Part shown: piece after piece, positions 43,781 to 51,632 of the stretch | How the letters are laid out: the number at the start of each line of letters is the position of its first letter | How positions within the stretch are numbered: the first letter of the stretch is position 1 | Source: Candidatus Gastranaerophilales bacterium | GTDB taxonomy: Bacteria > Cyanobacteriota > Vampirovibrionia > Gastranaerophilales > Gastranaerophilaceae | DNA length: 64,000 nt | Assembly (NCBI GenBank): GCA_944325705.1 | Contig: CALVBB010000002.1 | Location: 91,781 to 155,780 of the forward strand | Reading direction: 5' to 3' | The notes under the pieces: model-generated | Told to the model about the DNA's origin: nothing | The model's input: only the letters and a program-made list of their open reading frames with translations | Databases searched by the model: none | Translations under genes and position numbers: made by a program

Positions 43781-44425
43781 ATGAAAAAGTTACTGATTTT
43801 AATTTCAATACTTTTAATAAATGCAGCGGCAGTTTTTGCTTCTGATAACCTGTTAAATACAGTAATACTTGAAGGAACGGCAGGCGGTTACAATATTGTT
43901 TTGCGTTCCGACAGCATAGCTGCGGTAAAAAGGATTATTTCATCAGATGATAAATTAACTCTTGATATAAAGGGATTAACTTCTGCTGATAATCTGAGTA
44001 CAATATATAAAAATACATCGGCGGCCAATAGTGTTATTGTAGAAAATGCCGGCAGCAGCGAAGTTAAGATACATATTCAGGCAAAGGATATTGTAAAAGC
44101 TAATATTATTTTTGATACTCCAGCCTCAGCACCTGTTGTGGTATCTGACAGTATTTCAAAGGATGTTATAGCCTGGAGTGCGCTAGCTTTTGTGGTTCTT
44201 TGTTTTATTTTTGCAAAAAGTAAAAACATTACGGATAATCCTGAAGAAGAAATTAAGGAAGCTATACGTAAGAATATGCGCGACAGAGAGATTGAAATGT
44301 ATAAAAATTATAAGAAAGAACTGCTTACAATTCCTGGCATTGACTATAAAATAAAAGATCCGCGCATGCAGGTTGCAATAAGACGGGCAGATACAATAAG
44401 ACATCTGCAGAGGGCAGGTAAGTAG
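43781..44425 (+). CDS. Exported single-pass membrane protein
   Basis: 214 residues. Signal peptide (1-20, ending VFA), then an extracytoplasmic domain of about 105 residues with regular strands (LNTVILEGTAGGYNIVLRSD, KLTLDIKGL) resembling an AMIN-type beta sandwich, a membrane helix near 131-147, and a charged cytoplasmic tail. AMIN domains localise proteins to the envelope; the match is by eye and weak. It is the first gene of a short operon with the next two. Confidence 0.65.
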   Translation: MKKLLILISILLINAAAVFASDNLLNTVILEGTAGGYNIVLRSDSIAAVKRIISSDDKLTLDIKGLTSADNLSTIYKNTSAANSVIVENAGSSEVKIHIQAKDIVKANIIFDTPASAPVVVSDSISKDVIAWSALAFVVLCFIFAKSKNITDNPEEEIKEAIRKNMRDREIEMYKNYKKELLTIPGIDYKIKDPRMQVAIRRADTIRHLQRAGK

Positions 44426-44427
44426 TT

Positions 44428-44619
44428 ATGGCGATAAGAGTTCTCCTGTTATTGCTGGCACTTGTTATAATTACAAATATTATAATAATTATCTGCAGCT
44501 ACCTGTTTAATGTGAATTTGTATGAAAAGCACAGAAAAGCAATTCTGAGCGGTTACGGAATACTTGCTATTATGATAGTTGCAGTTTATGTTGTGCTGGC
44601 AATTCTGGGGATGGCATAA
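44428..44619 (+). CDS. Small two-helix membrane protein
   Basis: 63 residues, two hydrophobic helices (about 3-26 and 42-61) joined by a short basic loop (NLYEKHRKA). It starts two bases after the preceding stop and ends one base before the possible GTG start of the SPFH gene. Probably a partner or stabiliser of the neighbouring membrane proteins. Confidence 0.65.
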   Translation: MAIRVLLLLLALVIITNIIIIICSYLFNVNLYEKHRKAILSGYGILAIMIVAVYVVLAILGMA

Positions 44620-44620
44620 G

Positions 44621-45628
44621 GTGGGTGGTTATTTAATTTTAATTTTATACGGTTTATTAATATTTTTACTTATCTTTTTCAAGTTAGGGACGCCATTTAA
44701 GAAAAATTTTTTACGTAAAATTTTACGTAAAAAGCAGCCGCGGAGAAGAAATAAACCTGCTGAATTACCTGAAACCTCAGAAAAAAAATCAATGCTAGAA
44801 AAAGAATTAAGAGAAAGGATAAAATCTATGAACAAAAGTAATCTTGCAACACCTGTTACAGTAACGCTTCTTGTAATTATGTTTATCGTAATTTGCAATC
44901 CAATAGCGATTGTAGGAGTGGGAGAACGCGGGGTAAAAGTTACACTGGGGCAAGTTTCTCCAAAGAGTTACACGGAAGGGGTTCATCTTATTACACCTTT
45001 CATTTCAAGGATTAAAAATATGGATGTAAAAACACAGAAATCTTATATTGAAACTGATTTATACACAAAAGACATTCAGCAGGCAAAAATTTCCTACGTT
45101 ATCAACTATAATCTTCAGCCGCAGAATGCACACAAAATGTATCGCGAAGTGGGTACAAACTACGTTGATAATATTTTAATGCCGGTTGTTGAAGGCACTA
45201 TTAAAGATGTAATCGGCAAGTGGAATGCTCAGGATCTTGTTGCAAACAGAGAAACAGCAACTATTGATATTTTGAAAAAGCTTCAATCGCAGCTTGAACC
45301 ACGCTATATAAATGTTACAGGCTTCCAGATTACAGATATTAATTATTCAGGAGGATTTGAACGTGCTATTGAAAGCAAGGTTACAGCAGAGCAGGAAGCG
45401 TTGAAAGCCAAAAACAGAACTGTTCAAATTCAAGAAGAAGCAAAACAAAAAATTATTTCTGCAGAAGCGGAAGCAAAATCCATGGCAATTAGAGCCAACG
45501 CATTAAGCCAGAACAAAGCTCTTGTAGAATATGAAGCAGTTCAGAAATGGGACGGAAAACTTCCACAGTATATGATGGGAAATTCCATTCCTTTCATAAA
45601 CATGACACCGTCATCCAGAAGAAAATAA
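44621..45628 (+). CDS. Prohibitin-like SPFH/band 7 protein with N-terminal extension
   Basis: 335 residues from GTG 44621; ATG 44828 with AAAGGA would give 266 residues, the normal prohibitin length. The SPFH domain follows the membrane helix VTLLVIMFIVICNPIAIVG: GVGERGVKVTLGQV, GVHLITPFI, FQITDINYSGGFERAIESKVTAEQEALKAK, then a coiled coil. Such proteins form ring scaffolds at the membrane, often with proteases. The extension (69 residues) reads like protein: a membrane helix then a basic stretch. A 26-bp perfect palindrome lies within it. Confidence 0.85.
   Translation: MGGYLILILYGLLIFLLIFFKLGTPFKKNFLRKILRKKQPRRRNKPAELPETSEKKSMLEKELRERIKSMNKSNLATPVTVTLLVIMFIVICNPIAIVGVGERGVKVTLGQVSPKSYTEGVHLITPFISRIKNMDVKTQKSYIETDLYTKDIQQAKISYVINYNLQPQNAHKMYREVGTNYVDNILMPVVEGTIKDVIGKWNAQDLVANRETATIDILKKLQSQLEPRYINVTGFQITDINYSGGFERAIESKVTAEQEALKAKNRTVQIQEEAKQKIISAEAEAKSMAIRANALSQNKALVEYEAVQKWDGKLPQYMMGNSIPFINMTPSSRRK
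44708..44733. repeat. Perfect 26-bp palindrome
   Basis: TTTTTACGTAAAA joined to its exact reverse complement TTTTACGTAAAAA. It lies between the two possible starts of the SPFH gene, so it is either coding (LRKILRKK) or a leader operator/hairpin. Confidence 0.6.
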
Positions 45629-45658
45629 AATATATTTAACCTTAAATAATCCTTAATC

Positions 45659-45686
45659 ATCCGCTTTTTAAAAAGCGGATTTTTTT
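45659..45686 (+). terminator. Terminator of the SPFH operon
   Basis: ATCCGCTTTTT/AAAAAGCGGAT followed by a T run, 31 bases after the SPFH stop. The wecB gene ends on the opposite strand at 45711. Confidence 0.88.
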
Positions 45687-45710
45687 ATAATGTACCGGAT
45701 ATTTACACAG

Positions 45711-46835
45711 TTAAATTTTAAAAAAGTTATTAATCACGTTATAAATTTGTTTTGCAGATGTTCCGTCACCGTAAGGATTTGATGCTTTTAATCTGGTGTT
45801 TTTTCTTGTATCGGAAAGGATATTTTCGCTCAAAGAAACAATTTTGTCATAATCTGCTCCAACAAGGACAGAAACACCTGCATCAATACCTTCCTGACGT
45901 TCAGTTTCGTATCGCATAACAAGGGTAGGACACCCGAAGGACGGAGCTTCTTCCTGTATGCCGCCGGAATCTGTCATAATTAATTTTGCATTTTTCATTA
46001 AATATACAAGATAAGGATAATCCAGCGGCTGCATAAGTTTTATATTCTGATATACACCAAGCCTGTCATGAATTTTATTTTTGACATTCGGATTTGGGTG
46101 CACCGGAATTATAAAAGTATGATCCGTATATTTTTCCGCAAGATATTTTATTGCGTCTATAATCCTGTCAATTCTTTCGCCGTGGTTTTCTCTCCGGTGC
46201 GCGGTTATCAAAACTACCCTGTCATTAATTTCTATACCCTGTTTTTTGTAAAATCCGGCAGCATCATTCATCGTAGCTTCTGACAGGCAGAAAAGCGCAT
46301 CTATTACCGTATTTCCTACAACATGAATTTTGTTGTCGGAGATATTTTCCTTTAAAAGCGCCTGCCTGTTTTTCTCTGTCGGGGCAAAATGTAATTCTGC
46401 GACGCGCGAAGTCATCTGGCGCATAACTTCTTCCGGAAAAGGTTCATAAATATCGTAAGAGCGAAGCCCCGCTTCCACATGAAATACCGGAATTTTATTG
46501 TAAAAACTTGCTAATGCGCCGCAAAGAACAGTCATTGTGTCGCCCTGCACAATCGTTGCATCGATTTTGTGTTCAGAAAATACCCAGTCCAGAGCTGTTA
46601 AGATTCTTGTCTGAACCCCTAGAAGCGACTGGTTCGGCTTCATTACATCAAGATTTATGTCTGCGTTTAAACCAAAATAAGAAAGCGTCTGGTTTGAGAG
46701 TTCTTTTTGCTGCTCTGTATTGCAAATGATGACATTAAATTTATCCGGATGCTTCTTAAGTTCCAAAATAACCGGTGCAAGTTTTATAACCTCTGGTCTT
46801 GTGCCGAACACAAATAAAATATTTTTTCTTTCCAT
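45711..46835 (-). CDS. wecB: UDP-N-acetylglucosamine 2-epimerase
   Basis: 374 residues, full-length non-hydrolysing epimerase that interconverts UDP-GlcNAc and UDP-ManNAc for envelope polysaccharide. Motifs: FVFGTRPEVIKLAPVI, VQGDTMTVLCGALASFY, FHVEAGLRSYD, PFPEEVMRQMTS, TAHRRENHGERI, VHPNPNV, and SGGIQEEAPSFGCPTLVMR with the acidic catalytic residues. It is divergent from the glutaredoxin gene. No polysaccharide cluster surrounds it. Confidence 0.95.
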   Translation of the reverse strand: MERKNILFVFGTRPEVIKLAPVILELKKHPDKFNVIICNTEQQKELSNQTLSYFGLNADINLDVMKPNQSLLGVQTRILTALDWVFSEHKIDATIVQGDTMTVLCGALASFYNKIPVFHVEAGLRSYDIYEPFPEEVMRQMTSRVAELHFAPTEKNRQALLKENISDNKIHVVGNTVIDALFCLSEATMNDAAGFYKKQGIEINDRVVLITAHRRENHGERIDRIIDAIKYLAEKYTDHTFIIPVHPNPNVKNKIHDRLGVYQNIKLMQPLDYPYLVYLMKNAKLIMTDSGGIQEEAPSFGCPTLVMRYETERQEGIDAGVSVLVGADYDKIVSLSENILSDTRKNTRLKASNPYGDGTSAKQIYNVINNFFKI

Positions 46836-46954
46836 AACTTGAATTTTAATATAAAAAATTTTTCAGCGCAATTAAAATTACTTATTATATTATGGCGTAC
46901 CGGGGGATAAAATTTATTTAAGATATTTTATAATCATCTGTAAAGGAGAACATT

Positions 46955-47185
46955 ATGCTTGAACTTTACTATTCACCAACCTGCCCTTACTGCAGGAAAG
47001 TGCTTTCATTTTTTGATGCAAATGGTATAGAATTTACACCGAAGGATGTTGCTGAGAGCAATAATTACAATACTATTATTAAATTAGGAGGAATGGCACA
47101 GGTGCCTTTCCTGGTAGATACAGACAGGAACAAGCACATGTATGAATCCGATGCAATAATAGATTACGCAAAAAATCTAAAATAA
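46955..47185 (+). CDS. Glutaredoxin-like protein
   Basis: 76 residues, one thioredoxin fold. Active site C10-P-Y-C13 in YSPTCPYCRKV, cis-proline in AQVPFLVD, and the C-terminal YESDAIIDYAKNL helix. Typical of small glutaredoxins that reduce disulfides with glutathione or another thiol. A perfect AAAGGAGAA site precedes the ATG. The hybrid-cluster homologue starts 11 bases later, so both are one operon and may share a redox or nitrosative-stress task. Confidence 0.9.
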   Translation: MLELYYSPTCPYCRKVLSFFDANGIEFTPKDVAESNNYNTIIKLGGMAQVPFLVDTDRNKHMYESDAIIDYAKNLK

Positions 47186-47195
47186 AAGAGGAATT

Positions 47196-48806
47196 ATGTT
47201 TTATAACTACTACAGGCAATCAAATGATGCCGAATATAATGAATGTACAGCACGCGGTGCATGTTCAATATCACCTAATATTTCTTCGCTGCAGGAAGTT
47301 TTGCTTATATTTATAAAGCAGCTTGCCTTTTATGCAATAAAACTTCGTGAGTTTGAGGAGAGTGACACATCCGATATTGAAAATGTGGTAATCACAGGAT
47401 TGTCTACCCTTGTTACCACTACAGATTACAGCGACAGGTTGCTTATGGATATTGTAAGGAGACTTTTTGATACTCTCAATGACGCAAAAACTCTTTATCA
47501 CAATATTTGTACTGAAAAAAATATTACCTGCGACGATCTTGCATTTGAACTTAAAATAGATAGCTCTACAAATCTTTCCGAAGTAGTTTCGCAGGGCGAA
47601 AAAATCTTTCTTGAAAAGTATAAAAAAATGTCTGCCGCTCAGAAAAATCTTTCTGAAATATTATTATTTGTTTTAAAAAGTATGTGTCTTAATATCCTTC
47701 AGCTAAAAGATTTAGGTGAAAACACTGACAACGCAGTTAAAAATGTTTTATCGGGGCTGAATACCCTCAATAATAAAAAAGCTCAGAGCCAAACAATAAG
47801 AGAAGAAATAGAAAAGCTTGCTGAGGCTGATAACCGTCTGCTTGGCGAAATTAATAAGGCTCAGATAAATATATACGGCGCGCTTACTGAAGCCGAGGTT
47901 TCGCATTCAACCTCTCCGGGTAAAGCAATTCTCGTATCAGGCGGGAGTTTGGATAATCTTTACGATTTGCTTGAAAAAGCTATAAATGAAAATATAGATG
48001 TCTACACTCACGGAGATTTGCTAATAGCACACGCCTTTTCATCTTTTAATAAATTTGAACATCTAAAAGGACACTTTGGCGATTGTATGGAAAATTGCAT
48101 ACTTGATTTTGCGACGTTTCCGGGTGCTATTTTATTAACAAAAAATTTCTCTCAAAATCTTGAATTCCTGTATAGAGGGAGACTTTTTACAACAGCCAAA
48201 ATTCAGCCCCGCGGGGTTGTCAGGATAGAAAATGACAACTTTACACCTGTTATTGAGTCTGCAAAATCAGCAAAAGGATTTGCAAAAGGACAGAAAAAAG
48301 CGCCTGAAACCGTTGGGTTTAAGCAAGAAGTTCTCGAACAGAAACTTGATAATATTGCTGCCGGATTTAACAGAGGTGACATTCAGTATTTATTTATAAT
48401 CGGGGTTGCAACTTATAGTTATGTTAATCAGGAGTACTTTAAAGCACTTTTCAAATCACTACCAAAAAATTCTTATGTAATAAGTTTTTCCTACACAGCA
48501 GATATTCCAGATATTCTTCATTTAAATCTGGTAAACAATCTACCGCTTATTTACAGTGTTGTTGAAAATTTATTTAGTAAGATTCCGCTGAATTCTGACA
48601 GGATTGCATTTTTTCTGACAAGATGTGATGTTAACTCTATTTCAAATATGATAGGTTTGAAGCACAGAGGGGCAAAAAATATTTTCCTTGCAAAATGCCC
48701 GCCTAATTCGATGAATCCATCCGTACTAAAAACGCTGCAAGAAGATTTTTTAATACAGCTTACTACTGATGCGGCAAGTGATTTGAAAAGAATAATCAAA
48801 AATTAA
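47196..48806 (+). CDS. Hybrid-cluster-protein (prismane) homologue missing most cluster ligands
   Basis: 536 residues with the overall plan of hydroxylamine reductase/Hcp: helical N-terminal domain, ISPNISSLQEVL, VYTHGDLLIAHAF with the cluster histidine kept (H272), FPGAILLTKNF, LFTTAKIQPRGVVRI, and a last domain with FFLTRCDVNSISNMIGLKHRGAKNI. The Cys after T-x-N is Phe318, and the G-C-D-G, L-x-x-G-C and G-Q-C-N-D type ligand segments are absent. The N-terminal CxxC cluster is reduced to CTARGAC. Probably a paralogue with altered or no metal cluster. Confidence 0.75.
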   Translation: MFYNYYRQSNDAEYNECTARGACSISPNISSLQEVLLIFIKQLAFYAIKLREFEESDTSDIENVVITGLSTLVTTTDYSDRLLMDIVRRLFDTLNDAKTLYHNICTEKNITCDDLAFELKIDSSTNLSEVVSQGEKIFLEKYKKMSAAQKNLSEILLFVLKSMCLNILQLKDLGENTDNAVKNVLSGLNTLNNKKAQSQTIREEIEKLAEADNRLLGEINKAQINIYGALTEAEVSHSTSPGKAILVSGGSLDNLYDLLEKAINENIDVYTHGDLLIAHAFSSFNKFEHLKGHFGDCMENCILDFATFPGAILLTKNFSQNLEFLYRGRLFTTAKIQPRGVVRIENDNFTPVIESAKSAKGFAKGQKKAPETVGFKQEVLEQKLDNIAAGFNRGDIQYLFIIGVATYSYVNQEYFKALFKSLPKNSYVISFSYTADIPDILHLNLVNNLPLIYSVVENLFSKIPLNSDRIAFFLTRCDVNSISNMIGLKHRGAKNIFLAKCPPNSMNPSVLKTLQEDFLIQLTTDAASDLKRIIKN

Positions 48807-48811
48807 AAAGA

Positions 48812-48840
48812 AACACCCGCCTTAACAAAAAACGGGTGTT
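48812..48840. terminator. Bidirectional terminator between Hcp homologue and rpsG
   Basis: AACACCCG/CGGGTGTT stem with A/T flanks sits between two converging genes and can serve both. It also ends the rpsL-rpsG operon without fusA. Confidence 0.75.
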
Positions 48841-48862
48841 CCTAAAATTATTAATTTTAAAA

Positions 48863-49333
48863 TTAATATCTGTAGTGAGCAAAAGCCTTGTTAGCTTCAG
48901 CCATTTTGTGGGTATCCTCGCGTTTTTTGCAAGCTGAACCCGAACCGTTTGAAGCGTCAATCAATTCATTTGTTAACTTATCAATGAATGATTTACCGCC
49001 GCGTTTTTTAGCAGCTTCAATAATCCATGAAGAAGCAAGCGCAAATCCTCTGTCAGCCTTAACTTCAATCGGCACCTGATAAGTTGAACCGCCGATACGT
49101 CTTGCTTTAACTTCAAGTAGAGGTGTAGCATTAGTTAAAGCCTTCTGGAAGATTTCCATCGCCTTTTCATTAGTTCTTTCTTCTATTCTCTGCATTGTAG
49201 CGTAGAAGATTTTTTCAGCCAATGATTTTTTACCGCGTCTCATAATACGGTTAATAAATTTTGATATATCAACACTGTTGTATACCGGATCTGCTAAAGG
49301 TACTCTTTTTGCTGGTTTAGAACGTCTTGACAT
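48863..49333 (-). CDS. rpsG: 30S ribosomal protein S7
   Basis: 156 residues, full length. S7 nucleates the head of the small subunit: KRVPLADPVYNSVDISKFINRIMRRGKKS, YQVPIEVKADRGFALASSWII, KREDTHKMAEANKAFAHYRY. ATG overlaps the rpsL stop in TAATG with AGGAGGT upstream. In many bacteria fusA and tuf follow; here a terminator follows instead. Confidence 0.98.
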   Translation of the reverse strand: MSRRSKPAKRVPLADPVYNSVDISKFINRIMRRGKKSLAEKIFYATMQRIEERTNEKAMEIFQKALTNATPLLEVKARRIGGSTYQVPIEVKADRGFALASSWIIEAAKKRGGKSFIDKLTNELIDASNGSGSACKKREDTHKMAEANKAFAHYRY

Positions 49334-49719
49334 TATTTCTTACCTCCTTTAGCATTTTTCTTAGCACCGTATTTTGACCTGCTCTGAGCTCTGTTAGCAA
49401 CGCCTGCAGTATCAAGTGTGCCTCTTACGATGTGGTAACGAACACCCGGAAGGTCTTTAACCCTGCCGCCTCTAATGAGAACAACACTGTGTTCCTGAAG
49501 GTTGTGACCGATACCCGGAATATATGAAGTAACTTCAAATCCGTTAGTTAAACGAACCCTGGCAACTTTTCTCAAAGCTGAATTAGGTTTTTTCGGGGTT
49601 GTTGTGTAAACCCTTGTGCAAACTCCGCGTCTTTGAGGGCATTCCATCAAAGCGGGAGATTTTGTTTTGTCAATAAGCTTTTTACGTTCCTGACGAACAA
49701 GCTGATTAATTGTAGGCAT
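49333..49719 (-). CDS. rpsL: 30S ribosomal protein S12
   Basis: 128 residues from ATG 49719 (AAAGGAG upstream): [34 protein letters not shown] with the streptomycin-contact lysines kept ([11 protein letters not shown]), and the [26 protein letters not shown] loop. Part of the decoding centre. A 160-base structured leader and a consensus promoter precede it. Confidence 0.98.
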   Translation of the reverse strand: MPTINQLVRQERKKLIDKTKSPALMECPQRRGVCTRVYTTTPKKPNSALRKVARVRLTNGFEVTSYIPGIGHNLQEHSVVLIRGGRVKDLPGVRYHIVRGTLDTAGVANRAQSRSKYGAKKNAKGGKK

Positions 49720-49733
49720 TTTTTTCTCCTTTA

Positions 49734-49862
49734 TTAAGTAACATCTTTCATGAAGATTGAACCTGAAACCCTTACGCATTCCGGTTCAACGAGCCATTCA
49801 TTCAATAGTGCAAAAGCTTCTTGGTTCGGCTCTGCTTCACTGGCCGGCCGTAATTTCAGCAC
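49734..49862 (-). promoter_or_regulatory. rpsL leader region with inverted repeat and possible short ORF
   Basis: The transcript from the promoter at 49889-49917 has about 160 bases before rpsL. They hold TTGAACC/GGTTCAA (49757-49763 and 49783-49789) around a purine-rich loop, and a 42-codon frame from GTG 49862 without ribosome binding site. This could be a ribosomal-protein autoregulation leader; the ORF is doubtful. Confidence 0.4.
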
Positions 49863-49888
49863 GATAAGTTACGGCATAGCGTAATATT

Positions 49889-49917
49889 ATTAAACTACCG
49901 GCAAAGAGTAATGTCAA
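49889..49917 (-). promoter_or_regulatory. Promoter of rpsL-rpsG
   Basis: TTGACA (49912-49917) and TTTAAT (49889-49894) with 17 bases between, on the minus strand; a near-perfect housekeeping promoter. The DNA from here to 50128 shows nothing else I recognise. Confidence 0.75.
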
Positions 49918-50128
49918 CCTCCTGTATCTGTTATTGTATCAAATTTTTACCGGATAATCATCGCTAATTTTCAAGCCGTCATATATTATCAGTGCTACGC
50001 AGTATCAACGATTCGAAATCTGACTTCTTCCGCAACCGAATGTTGAATTATTTATCATATCATTTCTGTCGGAATAATTATATAAAAACATATATTACCG
50101 GAGCTATGCAGCAGAAGCGTCTTGAAAG

Positions 50129-50189
50129 TTTTTGCTATCCAAATTAATACTATGAGATTTGTGTGTTATAGAATTAGTTATAGCAAAAA
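50129..50189. repeat. Long imperfect hairpin after leuD
   Basis: TTTTTGCTAT and ATAGCAAAAA form the outer arms, with a second near-complementary pair (AATTAATACTAT / ATAGAATTAGTT) inside, about 61 bases in all. It lies 15 bases beyond the leuD stop. It may stop transcription or protect the message, but lacks a clean U tail. Confidence 0.45.
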
Positions 50190-50203
50190 TTTTCATAAAG
50201 AAC

Positions 50204-50698
50204 CTAACAGAGCTTGAAGCCTCCGTTCTTTTTAATATGCTCTACAAGTCCGCCGTCCGCAAGAAGTTTAATCATAACAGGCGGAAGCGGCTCTATAGGA
50301 ATTATTGCACCGTTAGTTAAATCATTAAGCACACCTTTTTCAACATCAAGCTCCAGTTCATCGCCGGCATTGATTCCGTCAGTATCGCATTCAATAGCCA
50401 AAAGCCCGATGTTGATAGCATTTCTGTAGAAAATTCTGGCAAAAGATTTGGCTATAACCGCCCCGACACCGGCAATTTTTATAATCTGAGGTGCATGTTC
50501 TCTTGAAGAGCCAAGTCCGAAGTTGTTTCCGGCAACCACAAAGTCCCCTTTTTGCATTTTTGAGGCGAATTCAGGATCCGCATCCTCAAGCACATGTTTT
50601 GCAAACTCCGGCAGGTTTGAGCGCAGATGGAACAACCTGCCAGGTGCAATGTGATCTGTTGAAATGTTATCTCCGAATTTGAATGCTTTTCCTCTCAT
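50204..50698 (-). CDS. leuD: 3-isopropylmalate dehydratase small subunit
   Basis: 164 residues, the short LeuD form that matches the short LeuC at 3032. Signature: FGDNISTDHIAPGR, VVAGNNFGLGSSREHAPQ with the substrate-binding serine/arginine, and FARIFYRNAINIGLLAIEC. It forms the swivelling domain over the LeuC cluster in leucine synthesis. It stands alone, about 46 kb from leuC, which is unusual but not rare. Confidence 0.93.
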   Translation of the reverse strand: MRGKAFKFGDNISTDHIAPGRLFHLRSNLPEFAKHVLEDADPEFASKMQKGDFVVAGNNFGLGSSREHAPQIIKIAGVGAVIAKSFARIFYRNAINIGLLAIECDTDGINAGDELELDVEKGVLNDLTNGAIIPIEPLPPVMIKLLADGGLVEHIKKNGGFKLC

Positions 50699-50783
50699 AA
50701 AAATCCTCTTTTCTGTCTATTTTCTGCTTATATTTTACAACAAATAAGAAATTTATGATACAATGAAGAAAAAAGAGGTAAAT

Positions 50784-51410
50784 ATGTATTTTAGCAGAAA
50801 ATGTAAAGTAACGTTTATATGCCACGGGGCAACTATATATTCAGACGAATTCAGATTTTCGGATGTTGATAATTATCCTCCTATAACTGAAAACGGTTAC
50901 GAAGAAATGAAAAAAATTTGTGATTATTTAAAACAACGTGCAGTAAAAAATGACAAAATATATTCTTCACCGGCGACAAGGGCTTTGCAGTCGGCAAAAA
51001 TGGTTTCAAAAGTTTACGGAAAGAAGGATTTTGAAATCTTAGAGGATTTAAAGCCGCGAAAGTGCGGAAGCTTTAACGGGCTTACTTTTGAACAGGTTGA
51101 AACTAAGTATCCTGATTTATTAAATCAGCTTATAAATGAGCCGGACAAGCGTACCCCAGAGGATGCAGAATCTGTTAGTGAATTTATAACAAGGGTCGGC
51201 AAAAGTCTGGATAGTGTTGTAGATGCCAATATCGGCAACAGGATTATTATAGTTACACATCCGGATGTAATTAAAGCTGCAATCTGTGATGCTTTGAATA
51301 TTCCGCATTCGGAACTCCCGCACATCTATATTAAAACAGGCAGTGCCACTCAGATTAGCTATTACGAAAGCTGGAAAAGTCTTGTGTACTGCGATTATAC
51401 TCCGCTGTAA
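50784..51410 (+). CDS. Histidine phosphatase superfamily protein with altered RHG motif
   Basis: 208 residues from ATG 50784 (AGAGG upstream); ATG 50763 is less supported. The superfamily marks are VTFICHGAT (C13-H14-G15 where R-H-G is expected), YSSPATRALQSAK with the second Arg, and IIIVTHPDVIKA with the second His. The usual Glu of the L-x-E-x-x-x-G segment is not obvious in LKPRKCGSFNG. The phospho-accepting His is retained, but loss of the first Arg should weaken phosphate binding. Substrate unknown. Confidence 0.8.
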   Translation: MYFSRKCKVTFICHGATIYSDEFRFSDVDNYPPITENGYEEMKKICDYLKQRAVKNDKIYSSPATRALQSAKMVSKVYGKKDFEILEDLKPRKCGSFNGLTFEQVETKYPDLLNQLINEPDKRTPEDAESVSEFITRVGKSLDSVVDANIGNRIIIVTHPDVIKAAICDALNIPHSELPHIYIKTGSATQISYYESWKSLVYCDYTPL

Positions 51411-51437
51411 CTCAGTTATAACAAAATTAGACTTTTT

Positions 51438-51590
51438 AAAAGAAAATGTGACCTCAACGGAATAAGCAGCCGCTGTTTAGTGAAATAACTTCAAAGGCAA
51501 GTGCTGTCTGAGCGTAAGCTAGTTCTCTTACCATGGATTGAACCGAATACAAGCGGCTAGCGAATGCAGTTACAGGTCAAGTTTTCTTTT
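51438..51590. ncRNA. Possible 6S-like structured RNA
   Basis: This 153-base element closes with AAAAGAAAATGTGACCT / AGGTCAAGTTTTCTTTT (15 of 17 pairs), then AGCCGCT/AGCGGCT after a bulge, and an apical GTAAG/CTTAC hairpin. A long rod with an open centre and T-rich end fits a 6S RNA or another structured RNA. Both strands give the same fold; the plus strand has TATAAC upstream. It explains most of the 222-base gap. Confidence 0.4.
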
Positions 51591-51632
51591 ACCTATTAGA
51601 GCTATCACTGAATTACTTATAATTTGCCAATA

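Noticed and set aside
49734..49862. 42-codon frame from GTG in the rpsL leader
   Set aside because: No Shine-Dalgarno sequence; frames of this length occur by chance. Kept only as part of the leader description.
49911..50203. Possible tRNA or RNA gene in the gap before rpsL
   Set aside because: No cloverleaf or conserved RNA core found; only a promoter and a hairpin are supportable.
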